Shown: positions 16,227 through 24,859, numbered from the stretch's first letter. The stretch: DNA of 64,000 nt from JAKFWI01 sp031398975 (GCA_031398975.1 JANNOI010000054.1:1-64000); one strand, 5' to 3'. Translations and numbers: made by a program. The notes: generated from the sequence alone by a model not told the origin.

Positions 16227-17390
16227 TCAGGTCGTCACCCTGGGTGCGGCAGGCGCGGGCGCGTTGGCCTCAAGCGACGTCGCGAAGCGATCGATGGCGG
16301 CGTTATACTCTTCGGCTTTCTCCAGAAAGCCCATGTGATTGGCCCTGGCGAAGGTTTTGAGATCGGCCCGGTTGGCGCTGGCGGCGATGGCGCGGCCCGC
16401 CTCCGGCTTGGTGACGATATCCAAATCCCCGCCCAGCACCAGGATCGGCCGCGTGACGGCCTTCATCGCCCCCGTCGCGTCCCAGCGAAACATCGCCAGA
16501 TCGCCGCGCGCGATCGCGCCTTGGGAGTTTTTGACGCCCAGCAACGTCGTGTGTTCGAGGCGCGCCCGTGTCACGTCGGGCCCGAACTGGAAGCGCGTGG
16601 CCATGTGCGCGCCGCCGCTCAGATAACTTTGCCACGCACTCAATTGCGCCAGCGGTGAAAGCCATTTCGTCAACCACATCGCTGGCTCGAGCAGCGGTCC
16701 GCGCAGCGCCTGGGCGAGGCCGGAGAACGCCATGGTCTTCAGCGGATCGGTATAGGTCGTGTTGATCAGCACGACGCCGGCAACGTTAAAGTTGATCCTG
16801 TCGGGCCGGTCGCGCGCCAAAGTCTCAATCGTCATCCCGCCGATGCTATGGCCGATCAGGATCGGGGGCGTGCGCCCCGCCCAAGCCATCACGGCTTCGA
16901 GGTCAGCGGCGAAGGCGGTAAGCCCTATGCCCTTCGGGCCCGCTTTGGAGCGTCCGAGGCCGGGAAGATCCCATGACACAAGACGATAGCGCGCGCCAAG
17001 GTCGCGCTTGGCGAGCGTCCAGATCGTGCTGTCAAGGCCCCAGCCGTGCGTGAACAGAAGCGTCGGCCCGTCGGCGGGCCCGTGGTCTTCGACATAGAGT
17101 GAGGCGCCGGTTGGGCTTGCGATCATGGTCCCGGTGCGGGGGGAGGGCTTGTAGGGCGTAGGGTCGGGCCGGGCGAGCAGCGGCGTCACCAAGAACCGTC
17201 CGAATGCGGAGAATGCGAGCAGCGCGATCGCGCTCCACAGGCGCCAGTCCTCGTGGACCCGCGCGAGATCGCCCGCGTCGGTGCGGAAAACATCGCCCTC
17301 ATACCAACTCCACAAGAGATAGCCGCCAAGCGCCAGCACGGCCAGGGACGCCAGTCCAAACAGCAGGCGAAGGATGAAGATCGCGGGCAT
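16227..17390 (-). CDS. Membrane-anchored α/β hydrolase
   Basis: 387 residues. Two hydrophobic segments near the N-terminus (about 4–28 and 51–72) anchor a C-terminal α/β-hydrolase domain. Catalytic features: oxyanion motif T-H-G-W-G at 114–118, nucleophile elbow G-H-S-I-G-G with Ser182, and a late D-x-D-x-V-T-K-P-E and N-H-M-G-F-L acid/His pair. Ester or epoxide substrates are typical of this fold, but nothing here narrows the choice. The ATG at 17390 is chosen because the upstream 24 codons lack homology. It lies 100 bp downstream of the cyd operon in the same direction. Confidence 0.85.
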   Translation of the reverse strand: MPAIFILRLLFGLASLAVLALGGYLLWSWYEGDVFRTDAGDLARVHEDWRLWSAIALLAFSAFGRFLVTPLLARPDPTPYKPSPRTGTMIASPTGASLYVEDHGPADGPTLLFTHGWGLDSTIWTLAKRDLGARYRLVSWDLPGLGRSKAGPKGIGLTAFAADLEAVMAWAGRTPPILIGHSIGGMTIETLARDRPDRINFNVAGVVLINTTYTDPLKTMAFSGLAQALRGPLLEPAMWLTKWLSPLAQLSAWQSYLSGGAHMATRFQFGPDVTRARLEHTTLLGVKNSQGAIARGDLAMFRWDATGAMKAVTRPILVLGGDLDIVTKPEAGRAIAASANRADLKTFARANHMGFLEKAEEYNAAIDRFATSLEANAPAPAAPRVTT

Positions 17391-17490
17391 TGGGAAGGCC
17401 TCCGGGCGGGCGAGCGGCCGCGAGCAGAAACCAATTCGTCCCGGGGCCTGTTCCGCCCGCATGCCCCGCCGCCGGGGGCGTGGCCCGGCG

Positions 17491-17637
17491 CTACAGGATC
17501 AGCGCGCGCAGGGCGTAGGCGGCCGCGGCGGTGGCGAGCAGGCCCGCGAGCCAGAGCCCCGCGAACCAGAGCAGACGGCGTCGCAGCGGCGGGGGCGGGG
17601 CCCCCTCGCCGGGCGGGCCCTCAATGATCGGCGCCAT
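17491..17637 (-). CDS. DUF2474 small subunit of bd-type oxidase (CydX-like)
   Basis: A 48-residue protein found by reading past the end of cydB. The first 17 bp overlap the cydB 3' end in another frame. A Pro-rich head is followed by R-R-R-L-L-W-F-A-G-L-W-L-A-G-L and a single transmembrane helix ending in a basic/Leu tail, the standard look of DUF2474 proteins encoded after cydAB/cioAB. Members of this group are thought to act like CydX in stabilising the bd oxidase. The position as third gene of a bd operon strongly supports the call. Confidence 0.85.
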   Translation of the reverse strand: MAPIIEGPPGEGAPPPPLRRRLLWFAGLWLAGLLATAAAAYALRALIL

Positions 17638-18646
17638 CGGGGTTCACCTTCGCGCGGAACAGCCAATAGGAATAGGCGGTGTAGGACAGGATCAGCGGCA
17701 GCAGAACCACCGCGCCCGCAAGCAGCAGCGCGAGCGCATTGTCGGCGGCGGCGGCCTGATGCGGCGTCAGCGCGAACGGCACGATATAGGGCCAAAGGCT
17801 CACGGCGAGCCCGCCATAGCCGGCCGCGAAGAGGCCCACGGCGAGCGCATACGGCAGCGGCCCACGGGCCGTGGGCGCGCGCACCACGATTGCGACAGCG
17901 CAGGCCGCTGCCGCCAGGGGTAAGGGCGCCACGCGCAGGAATTGACCCCAATCCACCCGGTTCAGCGAGACGCCCCAGCGCGCCGTTACGATCGGGTCGA
18001 CCGCCAAAGTCGCCACGCTCACGCACGCCATCGCGCCCGCGGCCGCAACGGCGAGCCGGCGCGACCAGAGCCGCGCGCGCGCGAGGAGCGGGCCTTCGAG
18101 CTTGAACACGAGCCACGTCGCGCCCAGGAGCGCATAGCCGATCGCCAGCGACGCCATGACGAGCAGCGTGAACGGGCTCGCCCAGTCGAACTGGCCGCCG
18201 GCGAACGCGCCGTCGGCCACCTCCACGCCCTGGATGAAGCCGCCGAGGATCGCGCCTTGCGCCAGCGCCGCCGTGAGCGAGCCGCCGAAGAACGCCGCCG
18301 TCCAGAATTTCTTGCCGCGGCCGCGCCCGTGATGGCGGAACTCGAAGGCGACGCCGCGGAAGATCAGCGCCGTCAGCATCACGCCCACGGGCAGGTAGAA
18401 GGCGGGCATGATCACCGAATAGGCCAGCGGAAACGCCGCCAGGAGCCCGCCCCCGCCCAGGACGAGCCAGGTCTCGTTCCCGTCCCAGACCGGCGCGATC
18501 GCGGCGACCATCTGGTCCCGCTCGCGCGCGCCGCGGGCGAAGGGAAAGAGGATGCCGACGCCGAGGTCGAACCCGTCCAGCGCCACATACAAAAACACCG
18601 CCAGCGCCAGCAGGAACGCCCAGGCGGTGGGAAGATCGAGCGTCAT
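17621..18646 (-). CDS. cydB: Cytochrome bd ubiquinol oxidase subunit II
   Basis: 341 residues with about nine hydrophobic helices. The family start F-L-Y-V-A-L-D-G-F-D-L-G-V-G and the conserved P-V-W-D-G-N-E-T-W-L-V (about 52–62) are intact. With CydA it forms the inner-membrane quinol oxidase that reduces O2 to water with high affinity, without pumping protons. The start overlaps the cydA stop by 4 bp (ATGA), indicating coupled translation, and the end overlaps the DUF2474 gene. Confidence 0.95.
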   Translation of the reverse strand: MTLDLPTAWAFLLALAVFLYVALDGFDLGVGILFPFARGARERDQMVAAIAPVWDGNETWLVLGGGGLLAAFPLAYSVIMPAFYLPVGVMLTALIFRGVAFEFRHHGRGRGKKFWTAAFFGGSLTAALAQGAILGGFIQGVEVADGAFAGGQFDWASPFTLLVMASLAIGYALLGATWLVFKLEGPLLARARLWSRRLAVAAAGAMACVSVATLAVDPIVTARWGVSLNRVDWGQFLRVAPLPLAAAACAVAIVVRAPTARGPLPYALAVGLFAAGYGGLAVSLWPYIVPFALTPHQAAAADNALALLLAGAVVLLPLILSYTAYSYWLFRAKVNPDGADH

Positions 18647-20040
18647 GGGCGCTCCGCAGCGGGCCCCACGCCCGCGGATAGGGGGGTCCCGGGCATCTCC
18701 GTCGGTGGCGGCGGCGCCTGCTCCTCCGGCTCGGGCCCGCGCGCGATCAGGCGCAGGATGTAGAGCGCGCCGGCGCTGAACACGACGGCGTAGACGACCA
18801 TGAACACGAGCAGCGACGTCGCCACCTGGCCCGCCGCGATCGGGGAGACGGCGTCGGCCGTGCGCATCACCCCGTAAACCACGTAGGGTTGGCGCCCGGT
18901 TTCGGCCGCGATCCAGCCCGCCAGCACGGCGATGAAGCCCGAAGGCCCCGCGGCCACCAGCGCGCGGTGATAGAGCCTTGCGGCGTCAAGCCGGCCCATC
19001 GCCCAGAGCGCGCCGCCCCAAAGCCCCAGACCCAGCATGATCAGCCCCAAGCCCACCATCACCCGAAACGCCCAGAAGACGATGAAAACGGGCGGGCGAT
19101 CCTCGGGGCGGAACTGGTCAAGCCCGGGCAGCTCCTCCTCTGGGCCCACGCCGAAGATCAGGCTGCCCGCGCCGGGGACGGCGAGTTCGAAATGGTTCTT
19201 CTCGGCCTTCCGATCGGGGGCGGCGAAGAGGATGGTGGGCTGGCTGGCTTGCGTTTTCCACCAGCCTTCCATGGCGGCGATCTTGGCGGGCTGATGCTCG
19301 AGCGCGACCGCGCCGCTCTCGTGGCCCACGATCACCTGCAGCGGCGTGACCAGCGCCATCATCGCCACCGCCATGCGCAGCGCGATGCGGTTCTCCGGCG
19401 TTTTTTTGCCCTTCAGGAGCTGGTAGGCGCACGCCGCCGCCACCACCATCGCCGTCGTCAAATAGGCGGCGAGCACCATGTGCGCGAAGCGCGTAGGAAA
19501 GGAGGGGTTGAAGATCACCTGCATGTAATCGGTGGCGATGAGACGCCCGTCCGGGCCCACCGCGAAGCCCTGCGGCGTCTGCATCCAGGAATTGGCCGCA
19601 AGGATCCAGAAGGCCGAGATCAGCGTGCCCACCGCCACGATCGTGGTGGCGGCGAAGTGCAGGCCCGGCCCCACGCGGCGCCAGCCGAACAGCATCACGC
19701 CCAGGAACGAGGCTTCGAGGAAAAACGCCGTCAGGACCTCATAGCCCATCAGCGGGCCGATCACGCTGCCGACATGGGCGGAGAAGACGCTCCAATTGGT
19801 GCCGAACTGGTAGCTCATCACCACCCCCGACACGACGCCCATGCCGAAGGAGAGCGCGAAGATCTTCACCCAGAAGAGATAGAGCGTCTTGAACGCCTCC
19901 CGCCGGGTGCGCAGCCACGCGCCTTCGAGCACGGCCAGAAAGCTCGCGAGGCCGATGGTGAAGGCCGGGAAGATGATGTGGAAGCCGATCGTGAACGCGA
20001 ATTGGATCCGCGACAGCAGCACTGCATCCCAGTCCATCAC
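18643..20040 (-). CDS. cydA: Cytochrome bd ubiquinol oxidase subunit I, short Q-loop (CIO-like)
   Basis: 465 residues, first gene of the operon. R-I-Q-F-A-F-T-I-G-F-H (His21 expected as a heme ligand) opens the protein, and the quinol-loop motif G-W-W is present (A-A-M-E-G-W-W-K-T-Q). At 465 residues the Q-loop is short compared with E. coli CydA (about 520), as in cyanide-insensitive oxidases of Pseudomonas. Together with a DUF2474 third gene this favours the CIO subtype. Role: terminal oxidase under low oxygen, cyanide, sulfide or nitric oxide stress. No FNR- or RegA-type site was identified upstream. Confidence 0.95.
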   Translation of the reverse strand: MMDWDAVLLSRIQFAFTIGFHIIFPAFTIGLASFLAVLEGAWLRTRREAFKTLYLFWVKIFALSFGMGVVSGVVMSYQFGTNWSVFSAHVGSVIGPLMGYEVLTAFFLEASFLGVMLFGWRRVGPGLHFAATTIVAVGTLISAFWILAANSWMQTPQGFAVGPDGRLIATDYMQVIFNPSFPTRFAHMVLAAYLTTAMVVAAACAYQLLKGKKTPENRIALRMAVAMMALVTPLQVIVGHESGAVALEHQPAKIAAMEGWWKTQASQPTILFAAPDRKAEKNHFELAVPGAGSLIFGVGPEEELPGLDQFRPEDRPPVFIVFWAFRVMVGLGLIMLGLGLWGGALWAMGRLDAARLYHRALVAAGPSGFIAVLAGWIAAETGRQPYVVYGVMRTADAVSPIAAGQVATSLLVFMVVYAVVFSAGALYILRLIARGPEPEEQAPPPPTEMPGTPLSAGVGPAAERP

Positions 20041-20184
20041 CGCCGTCTCCTTGACTTGCGTTTCTTACATGAGGCGGGGGCGGCCCCGCGCCTATGCGGC
20101 GGCCACGCGCGCGCCGGTTGGCCGCAGCGCTTGCGGGCGGCGATGGGAGAACCGACATCCAGGGCGGCAAGTTCGGAGGCGCGG

Positions 20185-20679
20185 ATGGTGAGGAAATGGG
20201 CGGCGATCCCGGCGGCGCTGGCGCTCGTTTCGGCGTGTGGGCCTGCGCCGGAGGACCCAGGCGCCAGCGCTTCGGCGCCGGCCTGGTTCAAGGAGCGCGC
20301 CGCCACCTTGCCGGACTGGGTCGAGATCGCGCGCACCCGGGATGGGGGGGAGGTATTCTTCAATCCCAAAACCATCACCCGCGACGCGGGCGCCGCCAGC
20401 GCAGACATCTGGGTGCAGATCCGCCACGGCGCGCCCCAGACCTATGTCTCCGAGGACACGACCACCCGCAGCGAGACCTCTTATACGGTAGAGCGCTTCC
20501 AGTACCGGTTCCGCTGTGCGCAAGGCACGTTCGCGCTGGTGGAGCGCCAGATCATGTCGAGCGGGGAGGGGGTTGCGGAGCGGTTCGCGACCCCGCCCGC
20601 GGCGGAAACCGATTGGCGCCCGATCGCGGCGGGGGGGCCTGCGGCCCTTGTCCAGCCCACGGCCTGCCGGGCGCAATAG
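20185..20679 (+). CDS. Lipoprotein with surface-adhesin-E-like domain
   Basis: 164 residues. The signal ends in the lipobox L-V-S-A-C near residue 18, so the mature protein is probably lipidated. The pattern W-V-E-I-A-R-T-R-D-G-G-E-V-F-F-N-P-K-T-I followed by I-W-V-Q-I-R-H and a later Y-R-F-R-C matches the surface-adhesin E domain found in many small proteobacterial secreted proteins, whose function is unknown despite the name. The start at 20185 has GGAGG 6 nt upstream. Divergent from cydA. Confidence 0.75.
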   Translation: MVRKWAAIPAALALVSACGPAPEDPGASASAPAWFKERAATLPDWVEIARTRDGGEVFFNPKTITRDAGAASADIWVQIRHGAPQTYVSEDTTTRSETSYTVERFQYRFRCAQGTFALVERQIMSSGEGVAERFATPPAAETDWRPIAAGGPAALVQPTACRAQ

Positions 20680-20686
20680 TCGCGGC

Positions 20687-21133
20687 TCACCGGCTCTGTT
20701 GCACCATCACATTGGCCAGCAGCACCCGGGCCCCGGGCTCCGCCAAGGCGCGGTCGGTCGCGGCCTGCAGCGTCCGCGCGATCTTGTCCGCGTCGGGGGC
20801 TGCGCCGACGTGGAAGCGCGTGCTGGCGTAGTCGGCGAGCGCGGTCCGCAGGGCGTCGGTGAGGCGCGGCTGCATCCGCTCGACCCGGGCGCGCAGCTTC
20901 GCATCGGGCACGTCGAAGCCCACGTCCACCACCAGCAATCCCGCGAAGCGATAGCCGCTCGTGAGGGGCGCAGAAAGGGTGGGCGCCGGCACGTAGGCCG
21001 GCGAGGAGGTCAGGCGCCGCTGCCCGCGCGGCTCCGGCGCGCTCTTCCCGCCGGCGGCCAGGGCGTCTGCGCCGCTGAAGGCCAGGCACGAAGCGGCGGC
21101 GATCGTCATGACGCAGGCGCGGGCGTGGAGCAT
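20687..21133 (-). CDS. Exported protein of unknown function
   Basis: 148 residues. A signal peptide (about 1–27, ending A-D-A-L-A-A) is followed by a domain with the pattern V-D-V-G-F-D-V-P-D-A-K-L-R-A-R-V-E-R-M-Q. It then reads A-L-A-D-Y-A-S-T-R and ends L-L-A-N-V-M-V-Q. This β-strand plus helix arrangement faintly recalls FliL-type C-terminal domains, but I would not name it so. It ends 8 bp from the convergent adhesin-E-like gene and lies 45 bp beyond the DUF2167 gene in the same direction. Confidence 0.7.
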   Translation of the reverse strand: MLHARACVMTIAAASCLAFSGADALAAGGKSAPEPRGQRRLTSSPAYVPAPTLSAPLTSGYRFAGLLVVDVGFDVPDAKLRARVERMQPRLTDALRTALADYASTRFHVGAAPDADKIARTLQAATDRALAEPGARVLLANVMVQQSR

Positions 21134-21178
21134 GGCCGGAGCTTGCGCCCGCGCGCCTAAAAGAGCGTGAACGCCCCC

Positions 21179-22132
21179 TCAGAGCGCGTCGCGCAATTCC
21201 CGGTTGAAGCTCACATAAGGCAGGCACGCGGCCGCCACCATCGCGAAGGCGAGCCACTGGAACCAGGGCGCGAGCGCGTCGCTGGAGAGGATCCCCGAGG
21301 GTGAGGCCGCAGCGCGCTGCTTAAGCGCCGGTCGCGCGCCCGGGCTTGCCTCGGCGTCGATCACAGGCGCGGGCGCGGCGGCGGGGCCGGCTTTGCGCTG
21401 GCCGGCGATCAGGCCCGGCAGATCGTAGGCGGAGACGCGGTCGGCGCTGGGATCGAAGTCCTGGTAGCGGCTGCCTTCGGTGAAGGCGAGCATGGCGAGC
21501 ACTTTGGGCGCCTGTTTGCGCAGGGTTTCGAGGTCGCTAGTGCGCCCCGCGCCCGTCAGCCCCGCCGCGCCGAACCGGCCCAGCAGGCGCTGCTCGTAGC
21601 GCAGATCGGCCGCACTCTCGGTTTCGGCCCAGGTAAGCGCCTTGCCCTTCTGGTCGTAGGCGGGGGTGACCGCAAACCCGGTGAGGCTTTTGCCCTGCGC
21701 GGCGCGCGCGGCCTGCACTTCGCCGAAAAACGCGATCGAGCCGATCCGGTCCGCCCCCCGCTCCGGCACGCGCCCGATCTCCTCATACCCGATCGTGAAC
21801 GCCCAGGTCGCGTCCGCGCCGCTTAGGGCCACCCCGCCCAGCACCTCCCCGGGGGGCGGCGCCGCGCCAAGGCTTTTGAGGCGGGCGGGGACCTCCTTTG
21901 CGGGTATGAATGCGTAGCCCTGGGTGAGCGACAGCAGAATCTGCCCGCCCTTCAGGGGGATTTCCTCGGTAACTCCCTTGGCGGCTTTGATTTCGGCGGG
22001 CGTCATGCGGGTGGCGGCGCCGTCGGCGAAGGCGGTGTCCTCCTGGCCCAGCCAATACCCTGCGAGGGTGGTCGCGCCCGCCGCCGCCAGCAGCGCAAGC
22101 CCCGCCAACGCCGCCCTTAAGCCGCCTGTCAT
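21179..22132 (-). CDS. DUF2167 family membrane protein
   Basis: 317 residues from the ATG at 22132, which has GGAGGGG at ideal spacing (an upstream ATG at 22201 has none). An N-terminal hydrophobic segment, a large extracytoplasmic domain and a C-terminal hydrophobic segment are visible. Domain features include E-I-P-L-K-G-G-Q-I-L-L-S-L-T-Q-G-Y, W-A-F-T-I-G-Y-E-E-I-G and L-T-W-A-E-T-E-S-A-A-D-L-R-Y-E-Q-R-L-L-G, which match DUF2167. The function of the family is unknown. It lies 126 bp downstream of pyrF in the same direction. Confidence 0.8.
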   Translation of the reverse strand: MTGGLRAALAGLALLAAAGATTLAGYWLGQEDTAFADGAATRMTPAEIKAAKGVTEEIPLKGGQILLSLTQGYAFIPAKEVPARLKSLGAAPPPGEVLGGVALSGADATWAFTIGYEEIGRVPERGADRIGSIAFFGEVQAARAAQGKSLTGFAVTPAYDQKGKALTWAETESAADLRYEQRLLGRFGAAGLTGAGRTSDLETLRKQAPKVLAMLAFTEGSRYQDFDPSADRVSAYDLPGLIAGQRKAGPAAAPAPVIDAEASPGARPALKQRAAASPSGILSSDALAPWFQWLAFAMVAAACLPYVSFNRELRDAL

Positions 22133-22193
22133 CCGTCCCCTCCGCACGCCGAGCGGGCGGGCTTTAGCCCGCCGCCGTCCCACAAGGGTCATC

Positions 22194-22208
22194 TTAACCA
22201 TAAATCAA
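22194..22208. promoter_or_regulatory. CtrA-like half-perfect motif upstream of DUF2167
   Basis: TTAA-N7-TCAA on the plus strand, one mismatch from the alphaproteobacterial CtrA consensus TTAA-N7-TTAA, about 62 bp before the DUF2167 start. Such a short motif can occur by chance, although it stands out in very GC-rich DNA. Confidence 0.25.
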
Positions 22209-22258
22209 CGAAAGTCCCACGCGCCGGCTCAGCGCCGGCCCGGCTTTCGCAGCGCGCT

Positions 22259-23155
22259 TTACCCCGCGCAGGCCCGGCGCAAATCCTCGGCGGCGTCTGT
22301 CAGGGCGGCGCGCACGAGGGCGCGCCAGGGCGCCAGGGCGCCCGCCCGCTCCGCGCCCGGGGGGTAAAGGACCGAGCGCCCACTATTGACGAACCCGCCT
22401 TCCAGGCCCCGCGGCCCCCGCGCGAAGCCGGCGACAGCCGCGTCCGCGCTTGCGCCCTGCGCGCCATAGCCCGGGACCAGGAACAGCGCGTGGGGCAGGA
22501 TCGCGCGCAGCCGGCGGGCTTCTTCCGGATAGGTCGCTCCCGCCACCGCCATCAGGCCGGACCATCCCGACGCGCCCATCAGGGCAGGCTCCAGCGTCGC
22601 CGCCATCTCCCCCACCCGCTCCCAGAGCGGGCGGCCCTCCACCGGCAGGTCCTGCAGATCGCGCGCGCCGGGATTGGAGGTGCGCACTAGCAGGGCCACG
22701 CCCTTGGCGTAGGCTTGCGCGGCGACGATGAAGGGCTGCAGCGAGTCGAGGCCCAGATAGGGGCTCACCGTCACGGCGTCGGCGTCGAAGCCTGGGGGCG
22801 GGCCGAGCGCGGCGCGGGCGTACCCCTCGGCGGTGGAGGCGATATCGCCGCGCTTGGCGTCCAGGATCACGATCAGGCCCTGGTCTCGCGCCTGCGCGCA
22901 CAGCCGCTCCGCGGCCGCAACGCCCTGGGCGCCATAGGGCTCGAAGAGGCCCAATTGAAGCTTCACCGCGCTCGCCGCCTCGCCCGCCAGCGCGACGATC
23001 TCGCCGATGAACCGCTCGACCGCGCCCGGATCGGCGCGCGCGTTCCCGAACAGGGCGGGAATCCGGTCCGGAAACGGATCGAGGCCCACGCAGAGCGGGG
23101 AGCCTTTCGCGCGCAGCGCCGCGATCGCGCGGTCCGCGAACGGCGCGGCGCTCAT
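22259..23155 (-). CDS. pyrF: Orotidine-5'-phosphate decarboxylase, type 2
   Basis: 298 residues. It decarboxylates orotidine monophosphate to UMP, the last step of pyrimidine synthesis. The active-site tetrad region reads D-A-K-R-G-D-I at 99–105, with Lys65 in A-V-K-L-Q and the early V-G-L-D-P. The length near 300 and the D-A-K-R-G-D sequence define the subfamily 2 enzyme found in actinobacteria, Myxococcus and some proteobacteria, rather than the shorter E. coli type. Its start overlaps the stop of the 96-residue gene by 4 bp. Confidence 0.93.
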   Translation of the reverse strand: MSAAPFADRAIAALRAKGSPLCVGLDPFPDRIPALFGNARADPGAVERFIGEIVALAGEAASAVKLQLGLFEPYGAQGVAAAERLCAQARDQGLIVILDAKRGDIASTAEGYARAALGPPPGFDADAVTVSPYLGLDSLQPFIVAAQAYAKGVALLVRTSNPGARDLQDLPVEGRPLWERVGEMAATLEPALMGASGWSGLMAVAGATYPEEARRLRAILPHALFLVPGYGAQGASADAAVAGFARGPRGLEGGFVNSGRSVLYPPGAERAGALAPWRALVRAALTDAAEDLRRACAG

Positions 23156-23442
23156 GGGGCCTGGCCGATGAACAGGGTGAAGGGCGTGCTCGGGCGGTCC
23201 TCGTCGCCTAGCATGTACATCTGGCCGATGGCCACGACCGTGTTCTGCTCGGCGTTCTTCACCACCCCGTTCAGTTCGTACTGGACGTGATCGCGGCGAA
23301 AGAGCGCGCGCTCGGCGTACAGGAAGAAGGCGTGCACCACGTCGTCCGCGGGGCCCGCCATCAGCTCTTCCCGGTCCTCGAATTCATAGGCGCCTTCATT
23401 GCCGGTCAGCGAATCCAGCAGGCGCGCGCGGTACGTGGCCAT
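23152..23442 (-). CDS. Conserved small protein of unknown function
   Basis: 96 residues, soluble, acidic, no signal. Features such as Y-R-A-R-L-L-D-S-L-T-G-N-E-G-A-Y-E-F-E-D and A-I-G-Q-M-Y-M-L-G-D-E suggest a compact folded domain. It has no cysteines or known motif. The 4-bp overlap with pyrF (ATGA) makes co-translation nearly certain, so it is a real gene. A role linked to pyrimidine metabolism is possible only by association. Confidence 0.7.
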   Translation of the reverse strand: MATYRARLLDSLTGNEGAYEFEDREELMAGPADDVVHAFFLYAERALFRRDHVQYELNGVVKNAEQNTVVAIGQMYMLGDEDRPSTPFTLFIGQAP

Positions 23443-23485
23443 GGCGTGTGCTCCCCAGGCGGCGGCAGGCGCGGGCAGTATCGCC

Positions 23486-24322
23486 TCAACCGGTCTCGCC
23501 CGCTACACACACGACCTGCGCCACGGCGAGCTCCCGGCGCAATTTGTCGGCCTCCGGCCCGTAATTGGCGAGCGTGAGCCGGCCCACGCTGTCGCCCTCG
23601 GGGGTCACCCCCTCGATCCGCAGCAATTCGGTGATGGAGGAGGGGGCTGCGGTATAGATGCGCCCGCGGCGCGCGCTTTCGGCCACGGTGACGCCCACCA
23701 CGCGGCCTTTCGCGTCCAGCACCGGGCCCCCGCTCATGCCGGCCAGCGTTCCGTGCAGCCCCCCGGTGCGCCCGAGTTCGGCCCAGGCGAGCACCGGCTC
23801 CTCCAGATTGTAGCGGCCGCGCGCGATCAGCTTTTCCCGCCCCATCAGGCGCGAAGCGGCCTCGCCCGGATTGCCCTGGGGATAGCCCATGTGGAAGGCC
23901 GATTGGCCGAGCCGGAAGGTGCTTTCGTCCAGATCGAGCGCGAGGGGGGCGGGGGCGTGCTCGGTGCGCAGCAGCGCGATGTCGGCGAAGCGGGCCACGC
24001 GCACGTCCTTGGCCGCGATCGCGGCGCCGCGGCCCACCACCACGCCCACCCGGGCGCAGGCGTCCACGACATGGCGGGCGGTCAGCCACCAGCCGTCCTC
24101 GCGGATCGCAAACGCCGTGCCTACCCCAGACGCGACCGGGCCCACCTCCACCAGAACCTCCGGATCGAACGCCGAGGGCGGGGGCAGGAGCGGGCCGACG
24201 ACCTCGCTTTCGCGACCCGGGGGGGCGGGCGGGGCGTCGGCGCGCTCATCGGCCCGGAACAGGACGAACAGCACCGCCCCGAGCACGAGGAAATAAAGCA
24301 GCCAGTCCGGAAAGCGCGGCAT
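23486..24322 (-). CDS. Membrane-anchored trypsin-like serine protease
   Basis: 278 residues. An N-terminal hydrophobic helix (about 8–23) anchors the protein, followed by a Pro-rich linker and an S1/S1C-like protease domain. The triad is visible: His84 in T-A-R-H-V-V-D, Asp114 in F-A-D-I-A-L-L, and Ser197 in G-M-S-G-G-P-V. No PDZ domain follows, unlike DegP/DegS. The domain should face the periplasm. It starts 9 bp after the DUF350 gene stops, so the two are probably one transcription unit. Substrate unknown. Confidence 0.85.
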   Translation of the reverse strand: MPRFPDWLLYFLVLGAVLFVLFRADERADAPPAPPGRESEVVGPLLPPPSAFDPEVLVEVGPVASGVGTAFAIREDGWWLTARHVVDACARVGVVVGRGAAIAAKDVRVARFADIALLRTEHAPAPLALDLDESTFRLGQSAFHMGYPQGNPGEAASRLMGREKLIARGRYNLEEPVLAWAELGRTGGLHGTLAGMSGGPVLDAKGRVVGVTVAESARRGRIYTAAPSSITELLRIEGVTPEGDSVGRLTLANYGPEADKLRRELAVAQVVCVAGETG

Positions 24323-24331
24323 CGAGCCCTT

Positions 24332-24775
24332 TCAGTTCGCGCGGAACATGTTGAGCGAAGGATCGGCCACCGCGCCGGCCAAAATGAGGCCCACCGCCAC
24401 CTTGATGCTCATCACCATGATCGCGGCCGCCACATCTCCCTCGGCGATGCGCACCGGCAGGCCGTGCAGGATCATGTCCGTGATCCGGAACGCGATCAGC
24501 TGCAACAACAGAATGACCACCCCCCAGATCACAAGGTCGATGACGCCAAAGGAATGGGCCAGGCACGCCCCCAGCGGGATAGCCAGCCCCACCACCACCC
24601 CCCCGAGCGCCACGGCCGCCGAAGGGTTGCCTTCGCGAATGAGGTCCAACTCCTTGTGCGGCGTCAAAACGACATATGTCATGAGCGCGACGATGAAGAG
24701 GCCGAGCGCCACCCCCAACTGGATCAAAAAGTCGTCGAAGCCGGAGATGAACGCTTGAACCGCCGCCAATTCCAT
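24332..24775 (-). CDS. DUF350 family inner-membrane protein
   Basis: 147 residues from the ATG at 24775, preceded by GGGAGG; an upstream in-frame ATG has no support. Four hydrophobic segments are arranged as two similar helix pairs: L-G-V-A-L-G-L-F-I-V-A-L-M-T-Y and the later V-V-I-L-L-L-Q-L-I-A-F. The motif D-L-I-R-E-G-N-P-S-A-A-V-A-L-G-G between helices 1 and 2 is characteristic of DUF350. Function unknown; the family is often found near stress-response or polyamine-conjugate genes. Here it is followed directly by a membrane-anchored protease. Confidence 0.85.
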   Translation of the reverse strand: MELAAVQAFISGFDDFLIQLGVALGLFIVALMTYVVLTPHKELDLIREGNPSAAVALGGVVVGLAIPLGACLAHSFGVIDLVIWGVVILLLQLIAFRITDMILHGLPVRIAEGDVAAAIMVMSIKVAVGLILAGAVADPSLNMFRAN

Positions 24776-24859
24776 GCCGTCCGCCTCCCGAAAAGAACAA
24801 GGCGGCCTAGCTCTTAGTCTCAATACGCGTCAAGCGTCGCCCCACACCGGAGAAGCCTC

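Noticed and set aside
18889..20184. Long plus-strand frame across cydA continuing into the adhesin-E-like gene
   Set aside because: The part inside cydA is antisense noise; the real gene starts at 20185 with a ribosome binding site and signal peptide.
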